From: an uncultured Lachnospiraceae bacterium
GTDB taxonomy: Bacteria > Bacillota > Clostridia > Lachnospirales > Lachnospiraceae
Assembly (NCBI GenBank): GCA_947068385.1
Contig: CAMTBF010000072.1
Span: forward strand, 1-11,287
Length of the DNA stretch: 11,287 nt
Reading direction: 5' to 3'
Translations under genes and position numbers: made by a program
Shown: piece by piece, positions 1-6,947 of the stretch
How the letters are laid out: each line of letters opens with the position of its first letter
Numbering within the stretch: the stretch's first letter is position 1
Notes under the pieces: model-generated
What the model saw: only the letters and a program-made list of their open reading frames with translations
The model's database searches: none
What the model was told of the DNA's origin: nothing

Positions 1-1
1 C

Positions 2-58
2 GGGAAGGTGGAGATGAAGGGCAAGATGAGCCTGATCCTCTCTACAGTGGAAGGATGA
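2..58 (+). CDS. 3' end of an unidentified gene (partial)
   Basis: The second reading frame stays open from the window edge to a TGA at 56-58 and encodes 18 residues ending KMSLILSTVEG. Nearly all its third codon positions are G or C, as in the genes downstream, whereas the neighbouring open frame (ending TAA at 64-66) lacks this bias. I therefore take the second frame as the real tail. The fragment is too short to assign a family. It lies on the same strand as the oxidoreductase at 153 and is separated from it by two hairpins. Confidence 0.5.
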   Translation, partial: GKVEMKGKMSLILSTVEG

Positions 59-86
59 GACAGTAAATCCGCATAGGACTCAGGAT

Positions 87-117
87 GGAAACCGGCTCTA
101 AAGCAGAGCCGGTTTCC
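87..117 (+). terminator. Perfect 13-bp hairpin, possible terminator of the upstream gene
   Basis: The arms GGAAACCGGCTCT (87-99) and AGAGCCGGTTTCC (105-117) are exactly complementary around the loop AAAGC. The hairpin sits 28 bases after the upstream stop codon, as a terminator would. No T-run follows (the next bases are GCAATATCC), so it is not a textbook intrinsic terminator. It could instead act as a 3'-end stabiliser or a partial attenuator. Confidence 0.45.
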
Positions 118-123
118 GCAATA

Positions 124-138
124 TCCGCCAGAGGCGGA
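124..138 (+). other. Short hairpin just before the ribosome binding site
   Basis: TCCGCC (124-129) and GGCGGA (133-138) are perfectly complementary around the three-base loop AGA. The stem ends a few bases before the AAGGGAG ribosome binding site of the oxidoreductase at 153, so it could affect translation initiation or protect the 5' end of a processed transcript. It may equally be chance. Confidence 0.3.
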
Positions 139-152
139 CGGAAGGGAGCAGA

Positions 153-1121
153 ATGAGTACATTTCGATATGCCATACTGGGAGCCGCCAAGATAGCGACG
201 AAATTCTGCCAGGCCGCATCCCTGGTGAAGGACTGCCAGGTCTGCGCCGTGGCCAGCAAGAGCCTGGAGCGGGCGAAAGTTTTCGCCGGAAAGAACGGCA
301 TCCCAAAGGCCTACGGCAGCTATGAGGAGCTTCTGGACAGGGAAAAGCCGGACTGCGCCTACATCGCCGTGACGGCCAACGACCATTACCGCCTGGCCAT
401 GATGTGCGTGGAGCGGGGCGTCCCCGTGCTCTGCGAGAAGGCCATGTTCCAGAACAGCGCGGAGGCGGAGAGCCTCTTTGCCCAGGCGAAGGAACGGGGA
501 GTCTTCGTCATGGAGGCCATGTGGAGCCGCTTCCTGCCCACCACGAAGAGGGTAAAGCAGTGGCTGGCCCAGGACAGGATCGGAATCCCGGAGATTTCCC
601 AGCTTTCCATCGGATTCATCGCGCCGGAGGGAGCGGACAACCGCTATTTCAATCCGGGGCTTGGCGGCGGAGCGGCCAGGGACATCACGGTCTATGCCTA
701 TGAGATCACCACCTATGTCCTGGAGCAGGAGATCCGGAAAATGGAGGTCTCCGCGGTCCGAGGCGACACAGGCGTGGACATCAGCAACCACATATCCATC
801 GAATTCCAGCACACCCTGGCGGATCTGGCCACCAGCTTCGTGGCGAACATGGATTCCGGGATGGCGCTGTACGGCAGGAAGGGAAAGATTCTATGGCCCA
901 ATCCCCACTTTTCCGCGGAATGCTTCCTGTATGACCAGGACGGGACATTGGTGGAGCATTTCGTAGACAAGGAGACGGAGAACGGTTTCACCTATGAGCT
1001 GGAGGAGACGATCCGCTGCATCGGGCAGGGGCTTCTGGAGAGCCCGGTGGTTCCCTGGAAGGATACGCTGGAATGCGCCCGGCTCTTCGACAGGATAGAC
1101 AGCTGCTGCGCGGAGCGCTAA
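153..1121 (+). CDS. Gfo/Idh/MocA family oxidoreductase, dihydrodiol-dehydrogenase type
   Basis: This 322-residue protein is a probable cytoplasmic NAD(P)-dependent dehydrogenase acting on a sugar, polyol or diol. The N-terminal Rossmann fold begins YAILGAAKIA (residues 6-15). The family EKP motif appears as C94-E-K-A-M, keeping the lysine (K96) but replacing proline with alanine. The segment EAMWSRFLP is typical of the dimeric dihydrodiol dehydrogenase branch. GGGAARDITVY places D177 and Y181 where that branch carries its conserved aspartate and catalytic tyrosine. The length fits the family. The start is supported by AAGGGAG about 5 bases upstream. It is followed 58 bases later by the two-component pair and could share a transcript with it, but no functional link is evident. 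The family is confident; the substrate is unknown. Confidence 0.9.
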   Translation: MSTFRYAILGAAKIATKFCQAASLVKDCQVCAVASKSLERAKVFAGKNGIPKAYGSYEELLDREKPDCAYIAVTANDHYRLAMMCVERGVPVLCEKAMFQNSAEAESLFAQAKERGVFVMEAMWSRFLPTTKRVKQWLAQDRIGIPEISQLSIGFIAPEGADNRYFNPGLGGGAARDITVYAYEITTYVLEQEIRKMEVSAVRGDTGVDISNHISIEFQHTLADLATSFVANMDSGMALYGRKGKILWPNPHFSAECFLYDQDGTLVEHFVDKETENGFTYELEETIRCIGQGLLESPVVPWKDTLECARLFDRIDSCCAER

Positions 1122-1179
1122 GCTACCGGCCTGTGGCCTGTAAGGGGAGCCCTCAAAGGCTTACAAAAGGGAGAGCAAG

Positions 1180-1854
1180 ATGGATTACAGGATAGCGGTC
1201 TGCGATGACGAACGGATATTCATAGACAGGATAAAGAGGATCCTCCTGGACTGCGAAATCCACGGATTTACGGATTCCGGCCAGCTCCTGCAGGCGGCGC
1301 AGGGCGGGGACAGATACGATGTGATATTCCTGGACATCGCCATGCCGGGGCTGGACGGCATCGGGCTGGCAAGGGAGATTCGGGAGTCGGACAGGGACGT
1401 GATCATCGTCTTTGTCACCAGCCGGATAGAGTTCATGCAGACCGGATACGAAGTCAGGGCATTTCGGTATCTGTTGAAGAATCAGCTGGAGCAGGGGCTT
1501 CCCGCTGTCTGGGCGGACATCGAGAGAGAGCTGGCGGACAGGAAAGACCAATTCTTCGTCTTTGAGTTCAACAGGCAGACCTATCGGTACGCCTATAGCG
1601 AGATCATCTACTTTGAGAGCAGCCTCCGCCGCATCATCCTGCATGTGAAGGGCGGAACCGCCGTACTGTACGGAAACCTGGACGAGATAGAGGCGGCCGC
1701 TCCGTCATTTGTGAGGATCCATAAAAGCTATCTGGTGAACCCGCGGCATATCCGCGCCCTGTCCGCGGGAAGCGTCATTACTGCGGAGGGCGAAGCGCTG
1801 CCCATAAGCCGCCGGTATAAAGAAAGCGCGGAGCGGCTGGCCCATTCAAGATGA
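1180..1854 (+). CDS. LytTR-family response regulator (AgrA-like)
   Basis: This 224-residue cytoplasmic regulator has an N-terminal receiver domain (about 1-115) and a C-terminal LytTR DNA-binding domain (about 125-220). Receiver landmarks are the acidic pair D9-D10, phospho-acceptor D52 in VIFLDIAMPG, T80 in VFVTS and K100 in RYLLKN. The usual proline after that lysine is asparagine here. LytTR landmarks include the beta-strand segment IIYFESSLRRIILH and FVRIHKSYLVNPRHI near the C-terminus. Proteins of this class are phosphorylated by a partner GHKL kinase and bind direct repeats upstream of target promoters. The kinase follows at 1949. AAAGGGAG lies about 7 bases before the ATG. Likely targets, by position only, are its own operon and the exporter promoter near 3165. 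Confidence 0.93.
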   Translation: MDYRIAVCDDERIFIDRIKRILLDCEIHGFTDSGQLLQAAQGGDRYDVIFLDIAMPGLDGIGLAREIRESDRDVIIVFVTSRIEFMQTGYEVRAFRYLLKNQLEQGLPAVWADIERELADRKDQFFVFEFNRQTYRYAYSEIIYFESSLRRIILHVKGGTAVLYGNLDEIEAAAPSFVRIHKSYLVNPRHIRALSAGSVITAEGEALPISRRYKESAERLAHSR

Positions 1855-1897
1855 CATATGTGTCAGGTTTGGCGGCTGCGCCATATAAAACGGATGC

Positions 1898-1919
1898 CGG
1901 AATACAAGTCGGAATACAA
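1898..1919 (+). repeat. Tandem 10-bp direct repeat between regulator and kinase
   Basis: CGGAATACAA occurs at 1898-1907 and again at 1910-1919, a 12-base period. It is flanked by CCGGA (1897-1901) and TCCGG (1922-1926). It lies in the 94-base gap between the regulator stop and the kinase start. It could be a binding site or a small duplication. The spacing does not match the roughly 21-bp period known for AgrA-type sites. Confidence 0.4.
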
Positions 1920-1948
1920 ACTCCGGCGGGGAAAAGGATGGGACAGGG

Positions 1949-2983
1949 ATGATACTGCTGATGAGCCTGCTGCTGGATGCGGGCCTGACAGTGACAGGGC
2001 TGGCAAAAAGAAGAGGGAAAATGCTGATGTGCAGGTTCGCCGCCATGTCAGTGCTTGTGAATATGAGCGCTTTTTATCTGTCAGAGGGCCTGGCGGCGGA
2101 ATTCGGGGCGGCGGCGTTCCTGGAAGCGGCCTGCGTCGCCGCGGCTAAATTGTTCGTCATCTGGATTTTCCTGCAGAAGGAGGAACCGGCGGAGGGAATG
2201 CTGCCGGTCTACCTGTTGGCCGTGGCCGTCTCCCTTTGCCGCCATGCAGACCCGGCGGCAGGACTGGTCTGCGAATCGATTCTGCTGCTTTTTGTCCTGT
2301 ATTCTGACCATGCAGGAAGAGAGGGACGGCGGCGGGAGGCGGAGGAGCTGGCGGAGGGCACGCCCCACAGGCATGACCTGTATCTCCAGACCATCGAGGA
2401 CAGCTACCGCAAGAACAGGGCCCTGATGCATGACCTGAACAACCATGCCATCGCCATGCGCGCCCTGGCGGACAATGGGGAATACGGAGAACTGTCGCAG
2501 TATATCGACACCTTTTCCCGGAAGGTAAAGGCCGGCATGTTCCCCGTGCGCAGCGGCAGCATTGTCCTGGACGCACTGCTGGCCGATAAGTACCAGCGGG
2601 CGGCGGGACTGGACATCCCGATCCTGTTCGAAGAAGTCAGATACACGGTGGATTTGGACAATGAGGATCTGTGCACCATCGTGGGGAACCTGCTGGACAA
2701 TGCCATCCAGGAGAACAGGAAGTGCAGGGATACGGCGAAGCGCAGGATTTCCATAAGCATTTCCTCAAGAGAGGATTCCCTGCGCGTCAGGGTGAGGAAT
2801 CCCCTGTTCCATGAGCTGAAGGTGAAGAACGGGCTGCCGGCCAGCCAGAAGCCGGACGCGGAGCATCATGGCATGGGCTTGAAGAATGTCCGCCGGGTCT
2901 GTGACAAGTATGGAGGGACGCTTGTCTGGGATGCCACGGAGACGGAATTTTCCGTGACGGCGGATCTGCATTTGGCCGAATGA
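1949..2983 (+). CDS. GHKL sensor histidine kinase (AgrC-like) with short membrane part
   Basis: This 344-residue inner-membrane kinase is the probable partner of the LytTR regulator at 1180. Residues 1 to about 120 are hydrophobic with perhaps four membrane segments, followed by a charged linker (GREGRRREAEELAEG). The phospho-acceptor is H161 in MHDLNNHA, the motif typical of GHKL sensors. The ATPase domain has N247, D250 and N251 in GNLLDNAIQEN and the glycine box G308-M-G-L. AgrC-type kinases usually have about 200 sensor residues and six to seven spans, so this sensor is short. It cannot be extended upstream, because an in-frame TAA lies at 1886-1888 with no usable start after it. A purine-rich AAAAGG/GGGACAGGG precedes the ATG. 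The ligand is unknown. Confidence 0.9.
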   Translation: MILLMSLLLDAGLTVTGLAKRRGKMLMCRFAAMSVLVNMSAFYLSEGLAAEFGAAAFLEAACVAAAKLFVIWIFLQKEEPAEGMLPVYLLAVAVSLCRHADPAAGLVCESILLLFVLYSDHAGREGRRREAEELAEGTPHRHDLYLQTIEDSYRKNRALMHDLNNHAIAMRALADNGEYGELSQYIDTFSRKVKAGMFPVRSGSIVLDALLADKYQRAAGLDIPILFEEVRYTVDLDNEDLCTIVGNLLDNAIQENRKCRDTAKRRISISISSREDSLRVRVRNPLFHELKVKNGLPASQKPDAEHHGMGLKNVRRVCDKYGGTLVWDATETEFSVTADLHLAE

Positions 2984-3000
2984 GAAGAATATATAACGCG

Positions 3001-3032
3001 GGGGCGGACATTTCGGTTCGTCCCTGTTTTTT
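3001..3032 (+). terminator. Intrinsic terminator of the two-component operon
   Basis: GGGGCGGAC (3001-3009) pairs with GTTCGTCCC (3016-3024) as nine base pairs including two G-U pairs, around the loop ATTTCG. TGTTTTTT follows immediately. It begins 18 bases after the kinase stop codon and separates the signalling genes from the exporter genes. Confidence 0.75.
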
Positions 3033-3164
3033 ATGCACAGGCTCGTGCACAAAGCACTATGGCGCTTGAAATGTACCGGCGGATTCGTTCCAGGAAAGAT
3101 TCCCGGGCAAAAATGACATGCCGCCCGTCAATTCTGTCATCGGAAGATAATCCCGGAAAAAATG

Positions 3165-3173
3165 TGGTATACT
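3165..3173 (+). promoter_or_regulatory. Extended -10 promoter of the exporter operon
   Basis: TGGTATACT (3165-3173) is an extended -10 element, the TGn extension followed by TATACT. It predicts a transcript start near 3180 and a leader of about 30 bases before the ATG at 3209. No recognisable TTGACA-like -35 box sits 16-18 bases upstream (AGATAA at 17). The promoter may therefore depend on an activator, the nearby LytTR regulator being the obvious candidate by position. Upstream (3034-3049) there is a small dyad, TGCAC-N6-GTGCA, of unknown role. Confidence 0.55.
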
Positions 3174-3208
3174 GTCCCATAGAGATTCCAGGGAAAGGAA
3201 GAAAATCT

Positions 3209-5050
3209 ATGCACAACCATACTGAAAAAAGAGACCCGGACGGAAAGCAGGACTATGGAGAAATCCTCGCAAGCGGCCTCTATGCGCTGAAGACCACGTT
3301 CCGTCACGGGCCAGGGGCGGCCGCCGCGTATACGGCCCTGTCCCTGACCAGTTCCGTCTGCTCCGTGGCCCAGATTCTCCTGCTCCGGCGGCTGGTGGAC
3401 GTGGCCCAACGCTTTATCCGGGGTACCGGAGGCGGCAGCATCCTGCTGTGGGGGAGCCTGTACATAGCGGCGCTGGCGGCCTCCTCCGCCTATGGCTTTG
3501 CCCGGGGCAGGCTGGACTGGCACCTGCGCAGCCGCCTGACCAAATCCCTGACGCCCGCCATCGCGGAGAAGTTTTCCCGCATGGAATACCAATATTTCGA
3601 GAATGCCGGGTTCCAGGACCTCATCTCCCGCATGTCCCAGGATCCCCAGGAAAAAATCCATGCCGCTTTCCGGAGCATGGTGGACTGCATGGCGCAAACG
3701 CTGACCCTGATAGGCATCCTGGGAGTGTTCTTCGGGGCTTCCTTCTGGATCGGCATGGGCGCGGTATTGATCGGCATCCCCATGTGGGCGCTGAAAATCC
3801 ATGCCGTAAGCAGACGGAACCGCACGCTGAGGGAGGCCACCGTGGATCAGCGCATGGGGGAATACCAGCAGGGGCTGTTCGCGGATAAGGATGCGGGCTA
3901 TGAAATCAAGATTTTCCGGGCCAGGGAGCACCTCCTGAATCTGTGGTACGAGACCAGCGACAAAATCTTCAGGCGCAGCATCAGGATTCAGAAGGAGCTG
4001 GTGGGGATGGAAGCGGTTGCGGACCTTTTGAAGATTGCCTACACGGTCTTCGCCGTGGCCGCCCTGACTGCCGCGTTCCTGGCGGGAAAAATCGGCCTGG
4101 GCCTATTGGTGGCGGTGCTGCAGTCCGTGGAAAGCCTGTTTTCCTCCATGGCCAGCGTCTCCTATTCCATGTCGAGCCTTGGACAGGTCACTTACGAGAT
4201 CGGGTACCTGCGGGAGTTCCTGGCGCTGGCCGAGGAACCGGAACGGGGGGAGGAGACAGTCCAAAGGGGCGGCGAAATCGTGTTTGACCATGTGTCCTTC
4301 CGGTATCCCGGCACGGACAGGGAAATCCTCCGGGACGTATCCTTCCGCATCGGAAGCGGCGAGAAGGTAGCCCTGGTGGGAGCCAACGGGGCCGGAAAGT
4401 CCACCATCGTAAAGCTCCTCTGCGGCCTGTACCGGCCGGACAGCGGGCGCATCACCATCGGGGGAAAGGACATCCATAGCCTTTCGAGAAAGGCCCTGCG
4501 GCAATCCTTGGCGGCTGTGTTCCAGGATTTCGGAGCCTACCAGCTCACCCTGCGGGAGAACATAGCCTTCGGGGACCTGGACAGGATAGATGAGGACGAC
4601 AAGCTCTTAGAGGCCCTGTCCCAGGCGGATTCCGGAAAGCTGCACGGCCTGGGGCTGGACAGGAACCTGGGGAAGCTGGCGGAGGACGGCGTGGACGTGT
4701 CCGGAGGGCAGTGGCAGAGGATCGCCCTGGCCAGGGCCTTCCTGTCCCAGGCGGAATTCCTGGTGCTGGACGAGCCCACGGCCTCCCTTGACCCCATTGC
4801 GGAGAGCAAAATGTACCAGAATTTCGGGGAGGCGCTGCGAAGGAGCGGAGCCATCGTGATCTCCCACCGCCTGGCCTCCGCCAGGATGGCCCAGCGGATT
4901 CTGGTGCTGGAAGGGGGAGAGGTGGTGGAGAGCGGCTCCCATGAGGAGCTGATGGAAAGCGGCGGCCTGTACGCGGTCATGTATGAGGAGCAGAGCGGAT
5001 GGTACAGGACATCCGATGCCGCGGCTGAGAAAGGAGCGTGCTGTTCATGA
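3209..5050 (+). CDS. ABC half-exporter, permease fused to ATPase (first subunit)
   Basis: This 613-residue type IV (exporter-fold) ABC protein has a membrane domain at about 35-335 and an ATPase domain at about 355-600. ATPase motifs are Walker A G391-ANGAGKST, Q439 in VFQDFGAY, signature S498-G-G-Q, Walker B ending D521-E522 in LVLDEPTASLD, and switch H553 in ISHRL. All catalytic residues are present. There is no N-terminal C39 peptidase domain, so it does not itself cleave a leader peptide. I chose the ATG at 3209 because AAAGGAAG lies 7 bases before it and the likely promoter at 3165-3173 falls inside the longer open frame that starts at 3059. ATG 3113 is another in-frame option. The stop overlaps the next gene. 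It probably pairs with that product to export a peptide, lipid or drug. The substrate is unknown. Confidence 0.92.
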   Translation: MHNHTEKRDPDGKQDYGEILASGLYALKTTFRHGPGAAAAYTALSLTSSVCSVAQILLLRRLVDVAQRFIRGTGGGSILLWGSLYIAALAASSAYGFARGRLDWHLRSRLTKSLTPAIAEKFSRMEYQYFENAGFQDLISRMSQDPQEKIHAAFRSMVDCMAQTLTLIGILGVFFGASFWIGMGAVLIGIPMWALKIHAVSRRNRTLREATVDQRMGEYQQGLFADKDAGYEIKIFRAREHLLNLWYETSDKIFRRSIRIQKELVGMEAVADLLKIAYTVFAVAALTAAFLAGKIGLGLLVAVLQSVESLFSSMASVSYSMSSLGQVTYEIGYLREFLALAEEPERGEETVQRGGEIVFDHVSFRYPGTDREILRDVSFRIGSGEKVALVGANGAGKSTIVKLLCGLYRPDSGRITIGGKDIHSLSRKALRQSLAAVFQDFGAYQLTLRENIAFGDLDRIDEDDKLLEALSQADSGKLHGLGLDRNLGKLAEDGVDVSGGQWQRIALARAFLSQAEFLVLDEPTASLDPIAESKMYQNFGEALRRSGAIVISHRLASARMAQRILVLEGGEVVESGSHEELMESGGLYAVMYEEQSGWYRTSDAAAEKGACCS

Positions 5051-6828
5051 TGCGCAAAGAGAGAAAATCCGTCCTCCGATACTTTGGTCGGGTCACCAGG
5101 GATCTGTATGCCATCATGCCCTGGGAGGTATCCGGCGTCATCCTGCTGGAGCTTTTAGAGGCGGCCGCAGGCTTTTTGCAGGTGTCCGCCGCGGCCGGGT
5201 TCTTCGATGCCGCGGGCAGATGGCTGGAGGGAGGCGCGGACAGGAACCTGGTGCTGCGCCGGGCGGGCCTGTTCGTGGTGGCCATGGGGCTGCCCATGCT
5301 GTGCCGCCTGCTCGTGGAAGCGCTGCAGAACCTTCCCATGTTCCTGAAGCACCACAGGCTGATACACCGGCTCCACGGCAGAGTGGCCTCCGTCCCTTTG
5401 ATTCGCCTGGAGGAGCCGGAATTCCACAATGAGGTATGGCGGGCCAAAATGAGCGTCTATAACTTCGGGCTGGTGAACTACTTTTTCGGATTCATAGACC
5501 TGCTGCCTTTGCTTGTGCGGTTTTTGGGAACGGTCTGGGTGATTGCGGCCTTTCATGTCAGCTTCATCCCCCTGGCCCTGCTCAGCGTCCTTCCCTCGAT
5601 CCTTGTCAGGTTCCGCTACCAGAGGGAGCGGTATTCCATGAAGAGGGCCCAGACGCCCCTGGAGCGGAGAAAGGATTATCTGTGGCAGGTATTGACCGGA
5701 AGGAGCCTGGCGAAGGAGCTGCGCACCATGGGGACGGAAAAGTATATTCGGGAGAAATGGGCGCTGGCCAGGGATCAGGTCATGGACGAGACCCTGGCGT
5801 TTGAGAGGAAGAACGGGAACCGCGTCCTGCGGGGAGACCTGTTCAAGTTTTTTGGTGTGGGAGCCAGCATCGGGCTGAGCATCTGGTTCGCCCACAGGGG
5901 ACTCATCTCCCTGGGACAGTTCGCGGCCTGCATTGCGGCCTTCGGAAGCCTCCAGTCCATGGCGGAGAGCGTGATGAACCAGCTGGCCTGGCAGAAGGGC
6001 CGGGCGGATTTCGCCGGGGACTATTATGATTTCTTCGACAATGAGGCCGAGGAGGAAGAGGGGGAGGACTATCCCGGCCTGCAGGACAGGATAGAAGCCA
6101 GGGATGTGTCCTTTTGCTATCCCGGAAGCGGGAAGGAAGCTCTCTCGGGGGTGTCCCTTGCCATACGCAAGGGGGAGCGGGTGGTGATCGTAGGGGAGAA
6201 CGGCTCCGGGAAGACCACCCTCTCCAAGGTCATGGCGGGCATCTACCGGCCGGAGAAGGGCCGGGTGCTGTACGACGGGAAAGATGCGTTGTCCTACGAC
6301 AAGGACAGCTTTTACAAAAGCTTTTCCGTCATCCAGCAGAATTTCGTGAAGTATCAGTTCACCGTCAGGGAAAACATCGGCATCAGCCGGCCCGCCCAGA
6401 TCCACAACGATGAGCGCCTGCTGAAAAGCGCCAGGGATGCGGGAATCGAGGGGACAGTGCGCCGCGCAGGCGGGCTGGACGCCCAGCTGGGAAGGGAGTT
6501 CGACGGCGTGGAGCTGTCCGGCGGTGAGTGGCAGAAGCTTGCCATCGCCAGAGGACTGAACAAAGACGCGGATGTCATCATTCTGGACGAGCCCACCTCG
6601 GCCTTAGATTCCCTGGTGGAGTACGATATCCTGGTGAAGTTCCTGGACATGACCAGGGGGAAGACCTCCGTCATCATATCCCACCGGATCGGGCTGGGGC
6701 GGTTCGCGGACAGGATCATCGTAATGAAGGACGGCCGGGTGGCACAGACCGGCACCCACGACGAGCTGCTGGCCATGGGCGGGGAGTACGGCAGGATGTG
6801 GCATGAACAGGCCAAGTGGTATCAGTGA
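5047..6828 (+). CDS. ABC half-exporter, permease fused to ATPase (second subunit)
   Basis: This 593-residue protein is a second membrane-ATPase half-exporter. Its membrane domain is at about 15-325. The ATPase motifs are Walker A G383-ENGSGKTT, signature S491-G-G-E, Walker B ending D514-E515 in VIILDEPTSALD, and switch H546 in ISHRI. The ATG overlaps the upstream stop as ATGA, which implies translational coupling and a fixed subunit ratio, and points to a heterodimer with the 3209 product. AAAGGAG ends 10 bases before ATG 5047. An in-frame GTG at 5038 is possible but would leave only 1-2 bases after the ribosome binding site, and ATG 5050 is also in frame. Both subunits keep the catalytic glutamate and histidine, unlike heterodimers with one degenerate site. 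No gene for a dedicated substrate is evident beside it. Confidence 0.92.
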   Translation: MMRKERKSVLRYFGRVTRDLYAIMPWEVSGVILLELLEAAAGFLQVSAAAGFFDAAGRWLEGGADRNLVLRRAGLFVVAMGLPMLCRLLVEALQNLPMFLKHHRLIHRLHGRVASVPLIRLEEPEFHNEVWRAKMSVYNFGLVNYFFGFIDLLPLLVRFLGTVWVIAAFHVSFIPLALLSVLPSILVRFRYQRERYSMKRAQTPLERRKDYLWQVLTGRSLAKELRTMGTEKYIREKWALARDQVMDETLAFERKNGNRVLRGDLFKFFGVGASIGLSIWFAHRGLISLGQFAACIAAFGSLQSMAESVMNQLAWQKGRADFAGDYYDFFDNEAEEEEGEDYPGLQDRIEARDVSFCYPGSGKEALSGVSLAIRKGERVVIVGENGSGKTTLSKVMAGIYRPEKGRVLYDGKDALSYDKDSFYKSFSVIQQNFVKYQFTVRENIGISRPAQIHNDERLLKSARDAGIEGTVRRAGGLDAQLGREFDGVELSGGEWQKLAIARGLNKDADVIILDEPTSALDSLVEYDILVKFLDMTRGKTSVIISHRIGLGRFADRIIVMKDGRVAQTGTHDELLAMGGEYGRMWHEQAKWYQ

Positions 6829-6947
6829 GGAAATGGCGGATCGGATTTGTTGCCGGACAGAGAAAATTGTTGTGGAAAAATCCCGGAGAATGGTTTATGA
6901 TGGATAGGCAACAAAAGAATTCTGTACGGAAGGAATGGCAAGGAGAA

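Noticed and set aside
1139..1165. TGTAAG/CTTACA dyad before the response regulator, considered as a regulatory hairpin
   Set aside because: It is only a six-base, AT-rich stem with a 15-base loop and no T-run; such pairs are expected by chance.
1858..2148. Possible small protein between the response regulator and kinase
   Set aside because: No ribosome binding site precedes ATG 1858, most of the frame lies inside the kinase gene, and the translation there is Arg/Gly-rich as expected for an out-of-frame reading.
3059..3208. Longer N-terminus of the first exporter subunit (50 extra residues)
   Set aside because: The segment contains the likely extended -10 promoter, has no good ribosome binding site before ATG 3059, and reads as atypical leader sequence. 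ATG 3209 has a well-placed site.
5155..6405. Long open frame on the minus strand opposite the second exporter subunit
   Set aside because: It is the antisense shadow of a clear ABC transporter gene, caused by GC-rich codon bias, and its translation shows no recognisable domain.
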